DNA of 64,000 bases from Tessaracoccus sp. OS52 (GTDB taxonomy: Bacteria > Actinomycetota > Actinomycetes > Propionibacteriales > Propionibacteriaceae), in the NCBI RefSeq assembly GCF_020687685.1, contig NZ_JAJEWM010000005.1, forward strand, positions 1 to 64,000. The letters are read 5' to 3'. The notes beneath the pieces were generated by a model. The model was not told the origin of the DNA and did no database searches. It worked only from the letters and a program-made list of their open reading frames with translations. How positions within the stretch are numbered: position 1 is the first letter of the stretch; each line of letters starts with the position of its first letter. The translations under genes and the position numbers were made by a program. This document shows positions 8,049 to 15,322 of this stretch, piece by piece.

Positions 8049-9422
8049 ATGGCGAAGATCATCACCCTTGAGACCCCCACGCTGGGCGACCGCAGCTATG
8101 TCGTCCACGACGGCGACGCCGCGTTCGTCGTCGACCCGCAGCGCGACATCGACCGCGTCCTGGACATCCTGGAAGAAGAAGGTGTGACCCTCAAGGCCGT
8201 CTTCGAGACCCACATCCACAACGACTACGTCACCGGCGGGCTCGCCCTGGCCCAGCGCCTCGGCGCCGACTACTACGTCAACGCCGCCGACGACGTCGCG
8301 TTCGAGCGCACCCCCATCGTCGACTCCGAGGTGGTCGAGGTCAGCCCCACCATGTCTGTGAAGGCGCTTGCCACCCCGGGCCACACGTTCACGCACCTGT
8401 CCTACGTCCTGCTCGACCCCACCGCGAACGACGACGACGCCCGCGGCCAGGCGGTCTTCAGCGGCGGCTCCCTGCTGTTCGGCGCGACGGGGCGGCCTGA
8501 CCTGCGCGGCGAGGCCCACACCCACGAACTGGTCCGCCACCAGTACAACTCCGCGCGCAGGCTGGCCGCCGAGCTGCCCGACCAGACCGAGGTCATGCCC
8601 ACCCACGGCTTCGGCAGCTTCTGCGCCGCCACCGAGACCGAGGGCACCGAGTCCACGATCGGGCGCGAGAAGAAGTCCAACCCGGTCCTGACGAAGGACG
8701 AGCAGGAGTGGATCGAGGAAATCCTCGCCGGCCTGGACGTGTACCCGGCCTACTACGCCCACATGGCCCCCGCCAACGCCGAGGGCCCGCATGAGGCCGA
8801 CCTCTCCGAGCCCGCCCCGGCGGACAAGGAGCAGATCCGCGAGCGGCTGGAGCGCGGCGAGTGGGTCGTCGATCTACGCAACCGCACCGTCTACGCCGCC
8901 GGCCACGTGCCCGGCTCGTTCAACTTCCCCGGCGACGGTCAACTGGCCACCTACCTAGGCTGGCTGATCCCATGGGGCACCCCGCTCACCCTCCTGGGCG
9001 AGTCACGCGAGCAGGTGGCCGAGGCCCAGCGCGAGCTGATCCGCATCGGTATCGAGCACATCGAGGCCAGCGCCACCGGCCGCCCCGACGACTGGACCGA
9101 CCACGTCGCCAGCTACCCGCAGGCCAACTTCGGAGACCTGTCCCAGGTCCGGCACCACCGCGAGGTCGCCATCCTCGACGTCCGCCGCGCCTCCGAGTAC
9201 GGCGACTCCCACATCGACGGCGCCGCCAACATCCCGCTGCACGAACTGCTCAAGCGGATGGACGACGCCCCCGACGGCGAGGTCTGGGTGCACTGCGCCA
9301 GCGGCTACCGCTCGTCGATAGCGGCCTCGATGCTCGCGGCGGCCGGACGCAAGGTCGTCGTCATCGACGACGACTTCGGCAACGCGGCCAAGAACGGCCT
9401 GCCGATGGTCGGGGGGCATTGA
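8049..9422 (+). CDS. MBL-fold/double rhodanese protein (persulfide metabolism)
   Basis: A 457-aa cytoplasmic fusion. Residues 1-240 are a metallo-beta-lactamase fold related to persulfide dioxygenases and glyoxalase II, with the metal motif ETHIHNDYVTGG, then ATPGHTFTHLSYVL and MPTHGFGSFC. The usual HxHxDH ends here in Tyr, as in one actinobacterial/cyanobacterial branch. Residues about 265-350 are a rhodanese-like domain lacking the active cysteine, and residues 370-455 are a second one with the active loop VHCASGYRSS. Family members oxidise glutathione- or thiol-persulfide to sulfite or move sulfane sulfur. It has a good ribosome site (GAGGAGAA) before ATG 8049, and a CstR-like operator lies upstream. 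The operon continues with a single rhodanese and a TauE exporter, a coherent sulfide/persulfide detoxification set. Confidence 0.85.
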   Translation: MAKIITLETPTLGDRSYVVHDGDAAFVVDPQRDIDRVLDILEEEGVTLKAVFETHIHNDYVTGGLALAQRLGADYYVNAADDVAFERTPIVDSEVVEVSPTMSVKALATPGHTFTHLSYVLLDPTANDDDARGQAVFSGGSLLFGATGRPDLRGEAHTHELVRHQYNSARRLAAELPDQTEVMPTHGFGSFCAATETEGTESTIGREKKSNPVLTKDEQEWIEEILAGLDVYPAYYAHMAPANAEGPHEADLSEPAPADKEQIRERLERGEWVVDLRNRTVYAAGHVPGSFNFPGDGQLATYLGWLIPWGTPLTLLGESREQVAEAQRELIRIGIEHIEASATGRPDDWTDHVASYPQANFGDLSQVRHHREVAILDVRRASEYGDSHIDGAANIPLHELLKRMDDAPDGEVWVHCASGYRSSIAASMLAAAGRKVVVIDDDFGNAAKNGLPMVGGH

Positions 9423-9423
9423 C

Positions 9424-9750
9424 ATGACCGAGATCCAAGAAGTCGCGATCTCCGACCTGCACGCCGCCCACAAGCGCGGCGACTTCATCCTCGACGTCCG
9501 CGAGCCCGATGAGTTCGCCGAGGGTCACGTCCCGTCCGCGGTCTGCATTCCGCTCGGCGACCTGCCCGACCGCATCTCCGAGGTCCCCACCGACGGGCAG
9601 GTCTACGTCGTCTGCCGCAGCGGACGACGCTCGCTGCGAGGCGCGGAGACGCTGGCGGCATTCGGGATCGACGCGGTCTCCGTCCGCGGGGGCACGAAGG
9701 CCTGGATCGCAGCCGGGCACCCCGTCTCCGCCCGACCCTGCCTGGCATAG
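9424..9750 (+). CDS. Single-domain rhodanese sulfurtransferase
   Basis: A 108-aa rhodanese domain protein. DVREPDEFAEGHVPSAVCIPLGDL is the N-terminal rhodanese motif, and the active-site loop VVCRSGRRS carries the catalytic cysteine that accepts a sulfane sulfur. No signal peptide is visible, so it should act in the cytoplasm. It starts one base after the stop of the MBL-rhodanese gene and is followed five bases later by the TauE gene, so the three are almost certainly co-transcribed from the CstR-like promoter. The probable role is moving persulfide sulfur between thiols and the oxidation enzyme. A basic loop (CRSGRRS) rather than an acidic one suggests a thiosulfate or persulfide substrate, but this is weak evidence. 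Confidence 0.9.
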   Translation: MTEIQEVAISDLHAAHKRGDFILDVREPDEFAEGHVPSAVCIPLGDLPDRISEVPTDGQVYVVCRSGRRSLRGAETLAAFGIDAVSVRGGTKAWIAAGHPVSARPCLA

Positions 9751-9755
9751 CACCC

Positions 9756-10553
9756 ATGACGTGGTGGCTTATCCCCCTCGCCGTCGCCGTGGGGCTCGTT
9801 ATGGGCGCCCTCGGCGGCGGCGGCGCGATCATCACGGTGCCGGTGCTGGTCTACCTCGCGCAGCAGTCACCCGCCGCCGCGATGGTCGGGTCCCTCATCG
9901 TCGTCACGGCGACGGCGTCGGCGGGACTGGTCGGCCACTGGCGGGCCGGGCACGTGCGGGCTTGGGAGGGCGTCGTGTTCTCCGTGCTGGGGATCGTCGG
10001 CGCCGTCGGCGGCTCGCTGTTGTCCATGCGGATGCCCGGCGACGTGCTGATGATCCTGTTCGCGGTCCTGCTGCTGGTGGTGGCTGGCGTGATGGCGCGC
10101 AAGTACTCGCGCAAATCGCGGGCCAGGGACACCCCAGACACCCCGCCGATGGTGGAGCGCAACCCCCTGCGCATCAACTGGCGACGGGTGGCGCTCGTGG
10201 CCGCGGCGGCCACCGGCGTCGGCCTCCTGACCGGGTTCTTCGGCGTCGGCGGCGGATTCGCGATCGTGCCCGCGCTGGTGTTCGCGCTCGGGTTCGGAAT
10301 GCAACAGGCGGTGGCGACGTCCCTGCTGGTGATCGTGCTCAACTCGATCGTCGCGCTCGCCACCCGCCTGACGGGTGCCGTCGAGATCGACTGGCCGCTG
10401 ATCGGCTGGTTCAGCGTCCTCGCCGCAGCGGGGGCCATCGCCGGCGGGAAACTCGGCCGCCGCCTCCCTGCGCGCACCCTTGGGATCGGGTTCACCGTGT
10501 TCCTCGCGGTGGCCGCGGTCTTGATCCTGACGCAGTCCCTACTCTCACTCTGA
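9756..10553 (+). CDS. TauE/SafE-family anion exporter (sulfite or thiosulfate)
   Basis: A 265-aa integral membrane protein with about eight segments and the two family repeats. The first contains GALGGGGAIITVPVLVYL and the second GFFGVGGGFAIVPALVFALG, both glycine-rich motifs typical of TauE/SafE (formerly DUF81). Between them lies a basic cytoplasmic loop (RKYSRKSRARD). Members export sulfite, sulfoacetate or thiosulfate, or import thiosulfate. Its place as third gene of a rhodanese/MBL operon points to removal of sulfite or thiosulfate made during persulfide oxidation, as in the staphylococcal cst system. Start is ATG 9756, five bases after the rhodanese stop. A repeat array begins about 47 bases after its stop codon. 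Confidence 0.85.
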   Translation: MTWWLIPLAVAVGLVMGALGGGGAIITVPVLVYLAQQSPAAAMVGSLIVVTATASAGLVGHWRAGHVRAWEGVVFSVLGIVGAVGGSLLSMRMPGDVLMILFAVLLLVVAGVMARKYSRKSRARDTPDTPPMVERNPLRINWRRVALVAAAATGVGLLTGFFGVGGGFAIVPALVFALGFGMQQAVATSLLVIVLNSIVALATRLTGAVEIDWPLIGWFSVLAAAGAIAGGKLGRRLPARTLGIGFTVFLAVAAVLILTQSLLSL

Positions 10554-10600
10554 ACAGGCGGTCGACAACCGCCTCGAACGGCAACGGAGTAACCCTCCGA

Positions 10601-11362
10601 TGGTCGAGTAGGGCCAGCGAGCTCTGCGAGCGCCCGTGTCGAGACCACACGAACCCACAGCCCTGATCTCGACACATGGCCGGCTCGCTCCGCTCGCGCG
10701 GCATTACTCGATCAACGGTGGGGACCACCCCCGCTGTTCGAGACCAACCCCGCTGGTCGAGTAGGGCCAGCGAGCTCTGCGAGCGCCCGTGTCGAGACCA
10801 CACGAACCCACAGCCCTGATCTCGACACATGGCCGGCTCGCTCCGCCCGCGCGGCATTACTCGATCAACGGGGGAAGAGACCCCTCCCGCTGGTCGAGTA
10901 GGGCCGGCGAGCTCTGCGAGCGCCCGTGTCGAGACCACACCCCCGCCGCAACGCTGATCTCGACACATGGCCGGCTCGCTCCGCTCGCGCGGCATTACTC
11001 GATCACCGGGGGAAGAGACCCCTTCCCGCTGGTCGAGTAGGGCCAGCGAGCTCTGCGAGCGCCCGTGTCGAGCCCCCCCCCCGCCGCAGCCCTGATCTCG
11101 ACACATGGCCGGCTCGCTCCGCTCGCGCGGCATTACTCGATCAACGGTGGAAGGACCCGCACCTCGCGCGGCACTACCCGATCAACGGTGAGCGAGACCA
11201 CCTCCGCTGGTCGAGTAGGGCCAGCGAGCTCTGCGAGCGCCCGTGTCGAGACCCCCCCCCGCCGCAGCCCTGATCTCGACACATGGCCGGCTCGCTCCGC
11301 TCGCGCGGCATTACTCGATCAACGGGTGAGGGGCCCGCCCCCTCGCGCGGCACTACTCGATC
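10601..11362. repeat. Large mosaic of head-to-head palindromic repeats (types A and D)
   Basis: No gene between 10554 and 11360. Five type A elements on the plus strand (10601-10646, 10754-10799, 10891-10936, 11030-11075, 11208-11253) are each followed after about 20 bases by a type D element in the opposite orientation (10665-10714, 10818-10867, 10956-11005, 11094-11143, 11272-11321). The unit therefore reads A-forward/D-reverse five times. Half copies of D occur near 11160-11186 and 11341-11362, and one collapsed arm (TGTTCGAGACC) lies near 10736. Linkers are related but not identical. The last half copy contains the stop codon of the VOC gene. The arrangement resembles bacterial interspersed mosaic elements built from REP sequences. 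Confidence 0.9.
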
Positions 11363-11882
11363 AACGGGTCGACGCCGCCCACTCGGACACGCGCCGGGCG
11401 CTCTCCTCCTCCGAGATGTCCTCCACCTTCGACATCACGGACCACCGCACCCCGAACGGGTCCCGGATGGAGGCGAAGCGGTCACCGGAGACGAAGTCAC
11501 TCACCGGCTCGCGCACCTTGGCACCGGCCGCGACGGCGCGCTCCACCAGCGCGTCGACGTCGCCGCAGTACATCCCAATCGAGTAGCAGTCCTCGTCCCC
11601 CTCGGGTGGCGGCACCAGCTTGAAGTCGGGGCTGGGCTCGCCGAGTTGCAACTTCCCGTTGCCGAAGTCGAGTTCGGCGTGGACGACGACGCCACCCATC
11701 TCCGTCACGTCCACGACGCGGGCGCCGAACACGTCGCGGTAGAACTCGATTGCCTCCGCTGCCCCGGGGATCGCGAGGAAGGGGGTGAGGCTCGTGGAGC
11801 CGCGCGGGACGCCGTCGATGACGTGCTGCCCGGTGGCACCCTTGCGGGGCTGGTTGTCGGCTGATTCAGGGTTCTCGTTCAT
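11361..11882 (-). CDS. VOC-family (glyoxalase/PhnB-like) protein
   Basis: A 173-aa vicinal-oxygen-chelate fold protein of the PhnB/Glo_EDI_BRP_like_1 type. It shows TPFLAIPGAAEAIEFYRDVFGARVV, then MGGVVVHAELDFGNGKLQLGEP, and ends with ASIRDPFGVRWSVMSK. The metal ligands expected in the PhnB group (His in VVVHAEL, Asp/Glu near the end) are only partly clear, so the catalytic role is unknown. Start is ATG 11882, seven bases after TAGCGT (11895 to 11890, minus strand), giving a leaderless mRNA. It diverges from an AraC-type gene 61 bases away, so that regulator may control it. The final codons ACC CGT TGA use the TGA found in the repeat sequence CGTTGATCGAG, so the end of the gene has run into a type D repeat. 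Confidence 0.8.
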   Translation of the reverse strand: MNENPESADNQPRKGATGQHVIDGVPRGSTSLTPFLAIPGAAEAIEFYRDVFGARVVDVTEMGGVVVHAELDFGNGKLQLGEPSPDFKLVPPPEGDEDCYSIGMYCGDVDALVERAVAAGAKVREPVSDFVSGDRFASIRDPFGVRWSVMSKVEDISEEESARRVSEWAASTR

Positions 11883-11943
11883 GGACGCAACGCTAGGATC
11901 GCCAGCGTCTGACCGCTTGGAGATTCGCGACAGGAGGTGCGAC

Positions 11944-12729
11944 GTGGACCCCGACTCCCGAGGGATCCTCTACCCCGCCCGCCTGCCGACGTTCCACCGC
12001 TCGCCAGCGCCGCAGCCCGTCGAGGTGTTCGTCCGGTGGTTCTGGCTTCCCAGTTGGCACCTCGCCCCGGGCCGCACCTCGCGTCAGGAGGTGCTGCCGT
12101 TCCCGGCGTCGAACCTCACCGTGATGCCCGACGGCGTCGCCGTCTCCGGCCCGACCACGCGGATCTCGCACCGCGACCTCACCGGCACCGGCTGGGCCGT
12201 GGGGGCACTGCTGCGGCCGGCGGGAATCGCCGGGCTGGGGATCGCGCCGTCGGCAATCCGCGACGCCGAGTCCCCCGTCGACGCTGCCGACCTGCATCGA
12301 GAAGTCGTCGCCGCCATGACCGAGGGCGACCGCGACGCCGCCGTCGGGGCCTTCAGCGCCTGGATACTGGGCACCTTCACGGCGCCGGACGACGGCGCGC
12401 TCGCGGCCAACGCGCTGGAGGACCTGGTCCGGACCGACCGGTCAATCGTGCGCGTCGAGCAACTTGCCGAGCACCTGCACCTCTCCGTCCGCAGCGTGCA
12501 GCGCCTGGCCGAGCGCTACGTCGGCCGCCCGCCGCTGGCGATCATCCGCCGCTACCGCCTGCAGGAGGCGGCGCAGCGGCTCCGGGAGGAAACGGGCGCG
12601 ACGGTGGCGCAGGTGGCCGCCGACCTCGGCTACGCCGACCATGCCCACCTGACCGCTGACTTCCGCGACGTCCTGGGCCTCACTCCGCGGAGCTATCGGG
12701 CGTCGCAGCCTCCTGCTCCACGAGCTTGA
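11944..12729 (+). CDS. AraC-family transcriptional regulator
   Basis: A 261-aa regulator. The C-terminal third carries two helix-turn-helix motifs of the AraC/XylS type: VEQLAEHLHLSVRSVQRLAERYVG and AQVAADLGYADHAHLTADFRDVLGLTPRSYR. The N-terminal part (residues 1-150) resembles the DUF6597 ligand-binding module seen in actinobacterial AraC proteins, with WFWLPSW and PFPASNLTVMPDG. I chose GTG 11944 because AGGAGG (11932-11937) sits six bases before it; a longer frame from 11785 would overlap the divergent VOC gene and lacks a ribosome site. It diverges from the VOC gene, a frequent pairing. Its 3' end overlaps the convergent mscS-like gene by 50 bases. Confidence 0.85.
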   Translation: MDPDSRGILYPARLPTFHRSPAPQPVEVFVRWFWLPSWHLAPGRTSRQEVLPFPASNLTVMPDGVAVSGPTTRISHRDLTGTGWAVGALLRPAGIAGLGIAPSAIRDAESPVDAADLHREVVAAMTEGDRDAAVGAFSAWILGTFTAPDDGALAANALEDLVRTDRSIVRVEQLAEHLHLSVRSVQRLAERYVGRPPLAIIRRYRLQEAAQRLREETGATVAQVAADLGYADHAHLTADFRDVLGLTPRSYRASQPPAPRA

Positions 12730-13507
12730 CGGTCACGACGTCGTCGCCGGACTTCACGTCGTGCTCGCGGAACGCCTCCACCACCCGCTGGATGACGGCG
12801 TCCTGGACGGTGCGGATCTCGAGCTGCCTGGCACCCGACCAGAACCGCAGGTCCATCCGCACGGTGGCGGTGCCGATCTCGCGCAGCAGCGCCTCCGGGG
12901 CCGGATCGTCGAGGACCGACGGGATCTGGCTCATGGCCTCCAGCGCGACGCGGCGGGCGTGCGACAGGTCGGTGGCGTCATCGAGGTCGACGGCGACGGT
13001 GGAGCGCACCCGCTCGTAGCCGGTCTGGACCGTGACGATCTCGGAGTGCAGCGAGGAGTTGGGGATCAGCACCAGGCGGCCGTCGAAGGTCCGCAGCGCG
13101 GTGTGGGACAGGCCCATCTCGCTGACGGTGCCCGCGTGTTCGAGGACTGAGATCTGGTCGCCGACGCGGAAGCGGTCCCGGGCGAGGATTACGATCCCGG
13201 CGAACATGTTTCCGAGCACGGTCTGGAACGCGATGCCGGCTGCCAGCGACACGATGGTGATGCCGCCCAGCACGTCGACCGGTTTGACGCTGGGGAACAC
13301 CACGGTGATGGCAGCGGCGGTGAACAGCACGACGATGGCCACCTGGACCAGCGACGAGAACACGCGTGTGGAACTCTCGCTGCGACGGCGCCAGGTGAGG
13401 AACGCTCGCATCAGGAACCGCGCAAGGTAGCCCAGCACGATGCCGACCGCCAGCACACCCAGCCCGACGAGTACCGCCTCCCACGTGATTGGCGGTAGGT
13501 CGATCAT
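12680..13507 (-). CDS. MscS-family mechanosensitive channel
   Basis: A 275-aa small-conductance mechanosensitive channel. There are three hydrophobic segments (residues about 10-28, 58-78 and 82-108), with the pore helix containing LGGITIVSLAAGIAFQTVLGNMFAGIVIL. The beta domain then follows (RFRVGDQISVLEHAGTVSEMGLSHTALRTFDGRLVLIPNS, in the form GxVxxI then IPNS) and a C-terminal alpha/beta domain. Such channels open under membrane tension and release solutes during hypo-osmotic shock. Start is ATG 13507. Its last 50 bases overlap the convergent AraC gene, an antisense arrangement that may limit readthrough. The C-terminus is acidic (QEAATPDSSAE). Confidence 0.88.
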   Translation of the reverse strand: MIDLPPITWEAVLVGLGVLAVGIVLGYLARFLMRAFLTWRRRSESSTRVFSSLVQVAIVVLFTAAAITVVFPSVKPVDVLGGITIVSLAAGIAFQTVLGNMFAGIVILARDRFRVGDQISVLEHAGTVSEMGLSHTALRTFDGRLVLIPNSSLHSEIVTVQTGYERVRSTVAVDLDDATDLSHARRVALEAMSQIPSVLDDPAPEALLREIGTATVRMDLRFWSGARQLEIRTVQDAVIQRVVEAFREHDVKSGDDVVTVKLVEQEAATPDSSAE

Positions 13508-13596
13508 GCGGAGTGCTCCTTCCGGTATGGCAGGGCTTCATCCACGGAGATGCACCCCTTCGACCCCATCACCCTACGGCGCCTTCGCAGCCGGGG

Positions 13597-14844
13597 CTAC
13601 CTGTTGCGCGCCCAGTAGAGGACGGGGATCAGGAGCAACGCGAGCACCCCGACGGCGAGGGAGAGCAAGCCGTAGTTGGTGGCGGCCATGACGACGCCCG
13701 ACATCACGCCGCTGCCTGCGCCCGTCACGGCGATCCCGACGTCGATGGTCCCCTGCACCCGGGCGCGGTTCCCCGGAACAGTCCCGTCGACCACCAGCGC
13801 CGTGCCCGAGATCAGGCCGAAGTTCCAGCCCAGGCCCAGCAGCACCAGCGCCAGGATCAGCAGCCCCAGCGAATCCTCCGGGCTGAGGGCGGCGACGAGG
13901 CCGGCTACGAGCAGCGTCAGTCCGGAAGCCAGTGCCATCTTCCTGCGACCGAGCCGGTCCACCAGGATCCCGGTCAGCGGTGAGGGCAGGAACATCGCCG
14001 CGATGTGGAAGCTGATCACCAGCCCGACGGCGCCCAGCGAATGGTCGTGGGCCAGCATGTGGACCGGCGTCATCGTCATGATCGCCACCATCGCGATCTG
14101 CGCCAGGACCATGACGGCGGCGCCGACGTACGCGCCGACCCCAGCCTTCGGGACCTCGCCGACCTGCGCATCGGTCCCGGCCTCAGCCGCGTCGAGGGCC
14201 TTGGCGAGCAGGTAGGGGTCGGGGCGCAGGAGCGCGAGCAGCACCGACCCGGCGCCGAGGTAGGCGACGGCGGCCAGCAGGAACGGGCCGGCCAGGGCCG
14301 GGATGCCCAGCGAGGTGGCTAACCGCCCCAGCGGCTCCACGAGGTTAGGGCCGGCCACCGCACCCAAGGTGGTGGAGACCATGGCGACGCTGATCGCGGT
14401 CCCGCGTTTCGCCGTCGGCGCCAGGTCCGTGGCCGCGTAACGGGCCTGCAGGTTCGTAGCGGTGCCCGCGCCGTAGATGAAGAAGGACAGGAAAAGCGCG
14501 ACGATGTTGCCGCTCACGGCCGAGAGGACGACGCCGATCGCGCCGATCCCACCGGCACCGAAGCCCAGCCCGAGTCCGATCCGTCGGCCCCAGCGGTGGG
14601 TGGTGCGGCCGACGAGGAGCGCCGTCAGCGCCGACCCAAGGGTGAACAACGCCGTCGGCAGCCCCGCGACGGCGTCGGACCCGAGCATTTCGGCCGCCAG
14701 CAGCGCCCCGACGGTGACCCCCGCGGCCAGACCTGCGCCGCCGAGCACCTGGCTCGCGACGACGACCCACAACGTGCGCCGCTGCACCCGCTCCCGCTCG
14801 CCCTGCGCTGCCGGAAGTGCGGTTCCCATCTGGTCGGTCTTCAC
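13597..14844 (-). CDS. MFS transporter
   Basis: A 415-aa major facilitator protein with about twelve membrane segments. Motif A is seen between TM2 and TM3 as LLVGRTTHRWGRRIGLG, and a second copy occurs in the C-terminal half as GILVDRLGRRKMALASG. The central loop is acidic. Substrate cannot be read; the architecture resembles drug or sugar efflux members. I chose GTG 14844 because GGGGAG lies ten bases upstream and TM1 begins about 25 residues later; ATG 14829 is an in-frame alternative. Upstream frame extension to 15105 is translated repeat sequence (HGGPRGLVSTRRASPR) and should be ignored. It stands alone, with the mscS-like gene downstream. Confidence 0.85.
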   Translation of the reverse strand: MKTDQMGTALPAAQGERERVQRRTLWVVVASQVLGGAGLAAGVTVGALLAAEMLGSDAVAGLPTALFTLGSALTALLVGRTTHRWGRRIGLGLGFGAGGIGAIGVVLSAVSGNIVALFLSFFIYGAGTATNLQARYAATDLAPTAKRGTAISVAMVSTTLGAVAGPNLVEPLGRLATSLGIPALAGPFLLAAVAYLGAGSVLLALLRPDPYLLAKALDAAEAGTDAQVGEVPKAGVGAYVGAAVMVLAQIAMVAIMTMTPVHMLAHDHSLGAVGLVISFHIAAMFLPSPLTGILVDRLGRRKMALASGLTLLVAGLVAALSPEDSLGLLILALVLLGLGWNFGLISGTALVVDGTVPGNRARVQGTIDVGIAVTGAGSGVMSGVVMAATNYGLLSLAVGVLALLLIPVLYWARNR

Positions 14845-14938
14845 TCGAGAAAGTCTCCCCGCTGCACTGGTCGCTTGCAATGGGGCGTCGGCGCTGGGCC
14901 GACCGTGCTGGTCGAGCAGCTGGTGCGAGTAACCTCGC

Positions 14939-15322
14939 TGGTCGAGTAGCCGCGGCGAAGCCCGGCGTGTCGAGACCAAACCGCGCGGCCCTCCATGGTC
15001 TCGACACGGGCGCTCGCAGAGCTCGCCGGCCCTACTCGACCACCGGGGAGGAGTCTCCCCCACCGTTGATCGAGTAGTGCCGCGCGAGCGGAGCGAGCCG
15101 GCCACGTGTCGAGATCAGTGCTGTGGGTTCGGGTGGTCTCGACACGGGCGCTCGCAGAGCTCGCCGGCCCTACTCGACCACCGGAGAAAGGGAACCCGCT
15201 GGTCCCAGCCCACCTCGCTGGTCGAGTAGCCGCGGCGAAGCCCGGCGTGTCGAGACCACCAGCCGCGGCCCTCCATGGTCTCGACACGGGCGCTCGCAGA
15301 GCTCGCCGGCCCTACTCGACCA
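14939..15322. repeat. Mosaic of palindromic repeats types C, A and D
   Basis: No gene between 14845 and 15311. Elements in order: C forward (14939-14977), A reverse (14997-15042), D forward (15067-15116), A reverse (15135-15180), C forward (15219-15257), A reverse (15277-15322). The C-forward/A-reverse pair occurs twice with nearly the same 20-base linker (ending GCGGCCCTCCATGG), so the larger unit was duplicated. The last A element runs into the GH95 coding region and provides its stop codon. Confidence 0.9.

Noticed and set aside
7849-8187. A small plus-strand frame with a 15-residue peptide repeat (TLSFLTGATRSTARE).
   Set aside because: It is the translation of the 45-bp tandem DNA repeat and runs through the promoter of the sulfur operon into its first gene in another frame.
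6526-11362. Direct repeats that at first look like a CRISPR array.
   Set aside because: Units are palindromic, come in several types and orientations, and the linkers are short and alike rather than unique spacers. No cas gene is in the window.
13597-15105. A longer N-terminus for the MFS transporter reaching 15105.
   Set aside because: The extra 87 residues are translated type A, C and D repeats; GTG 14844 has a ribosome site close to TM1.
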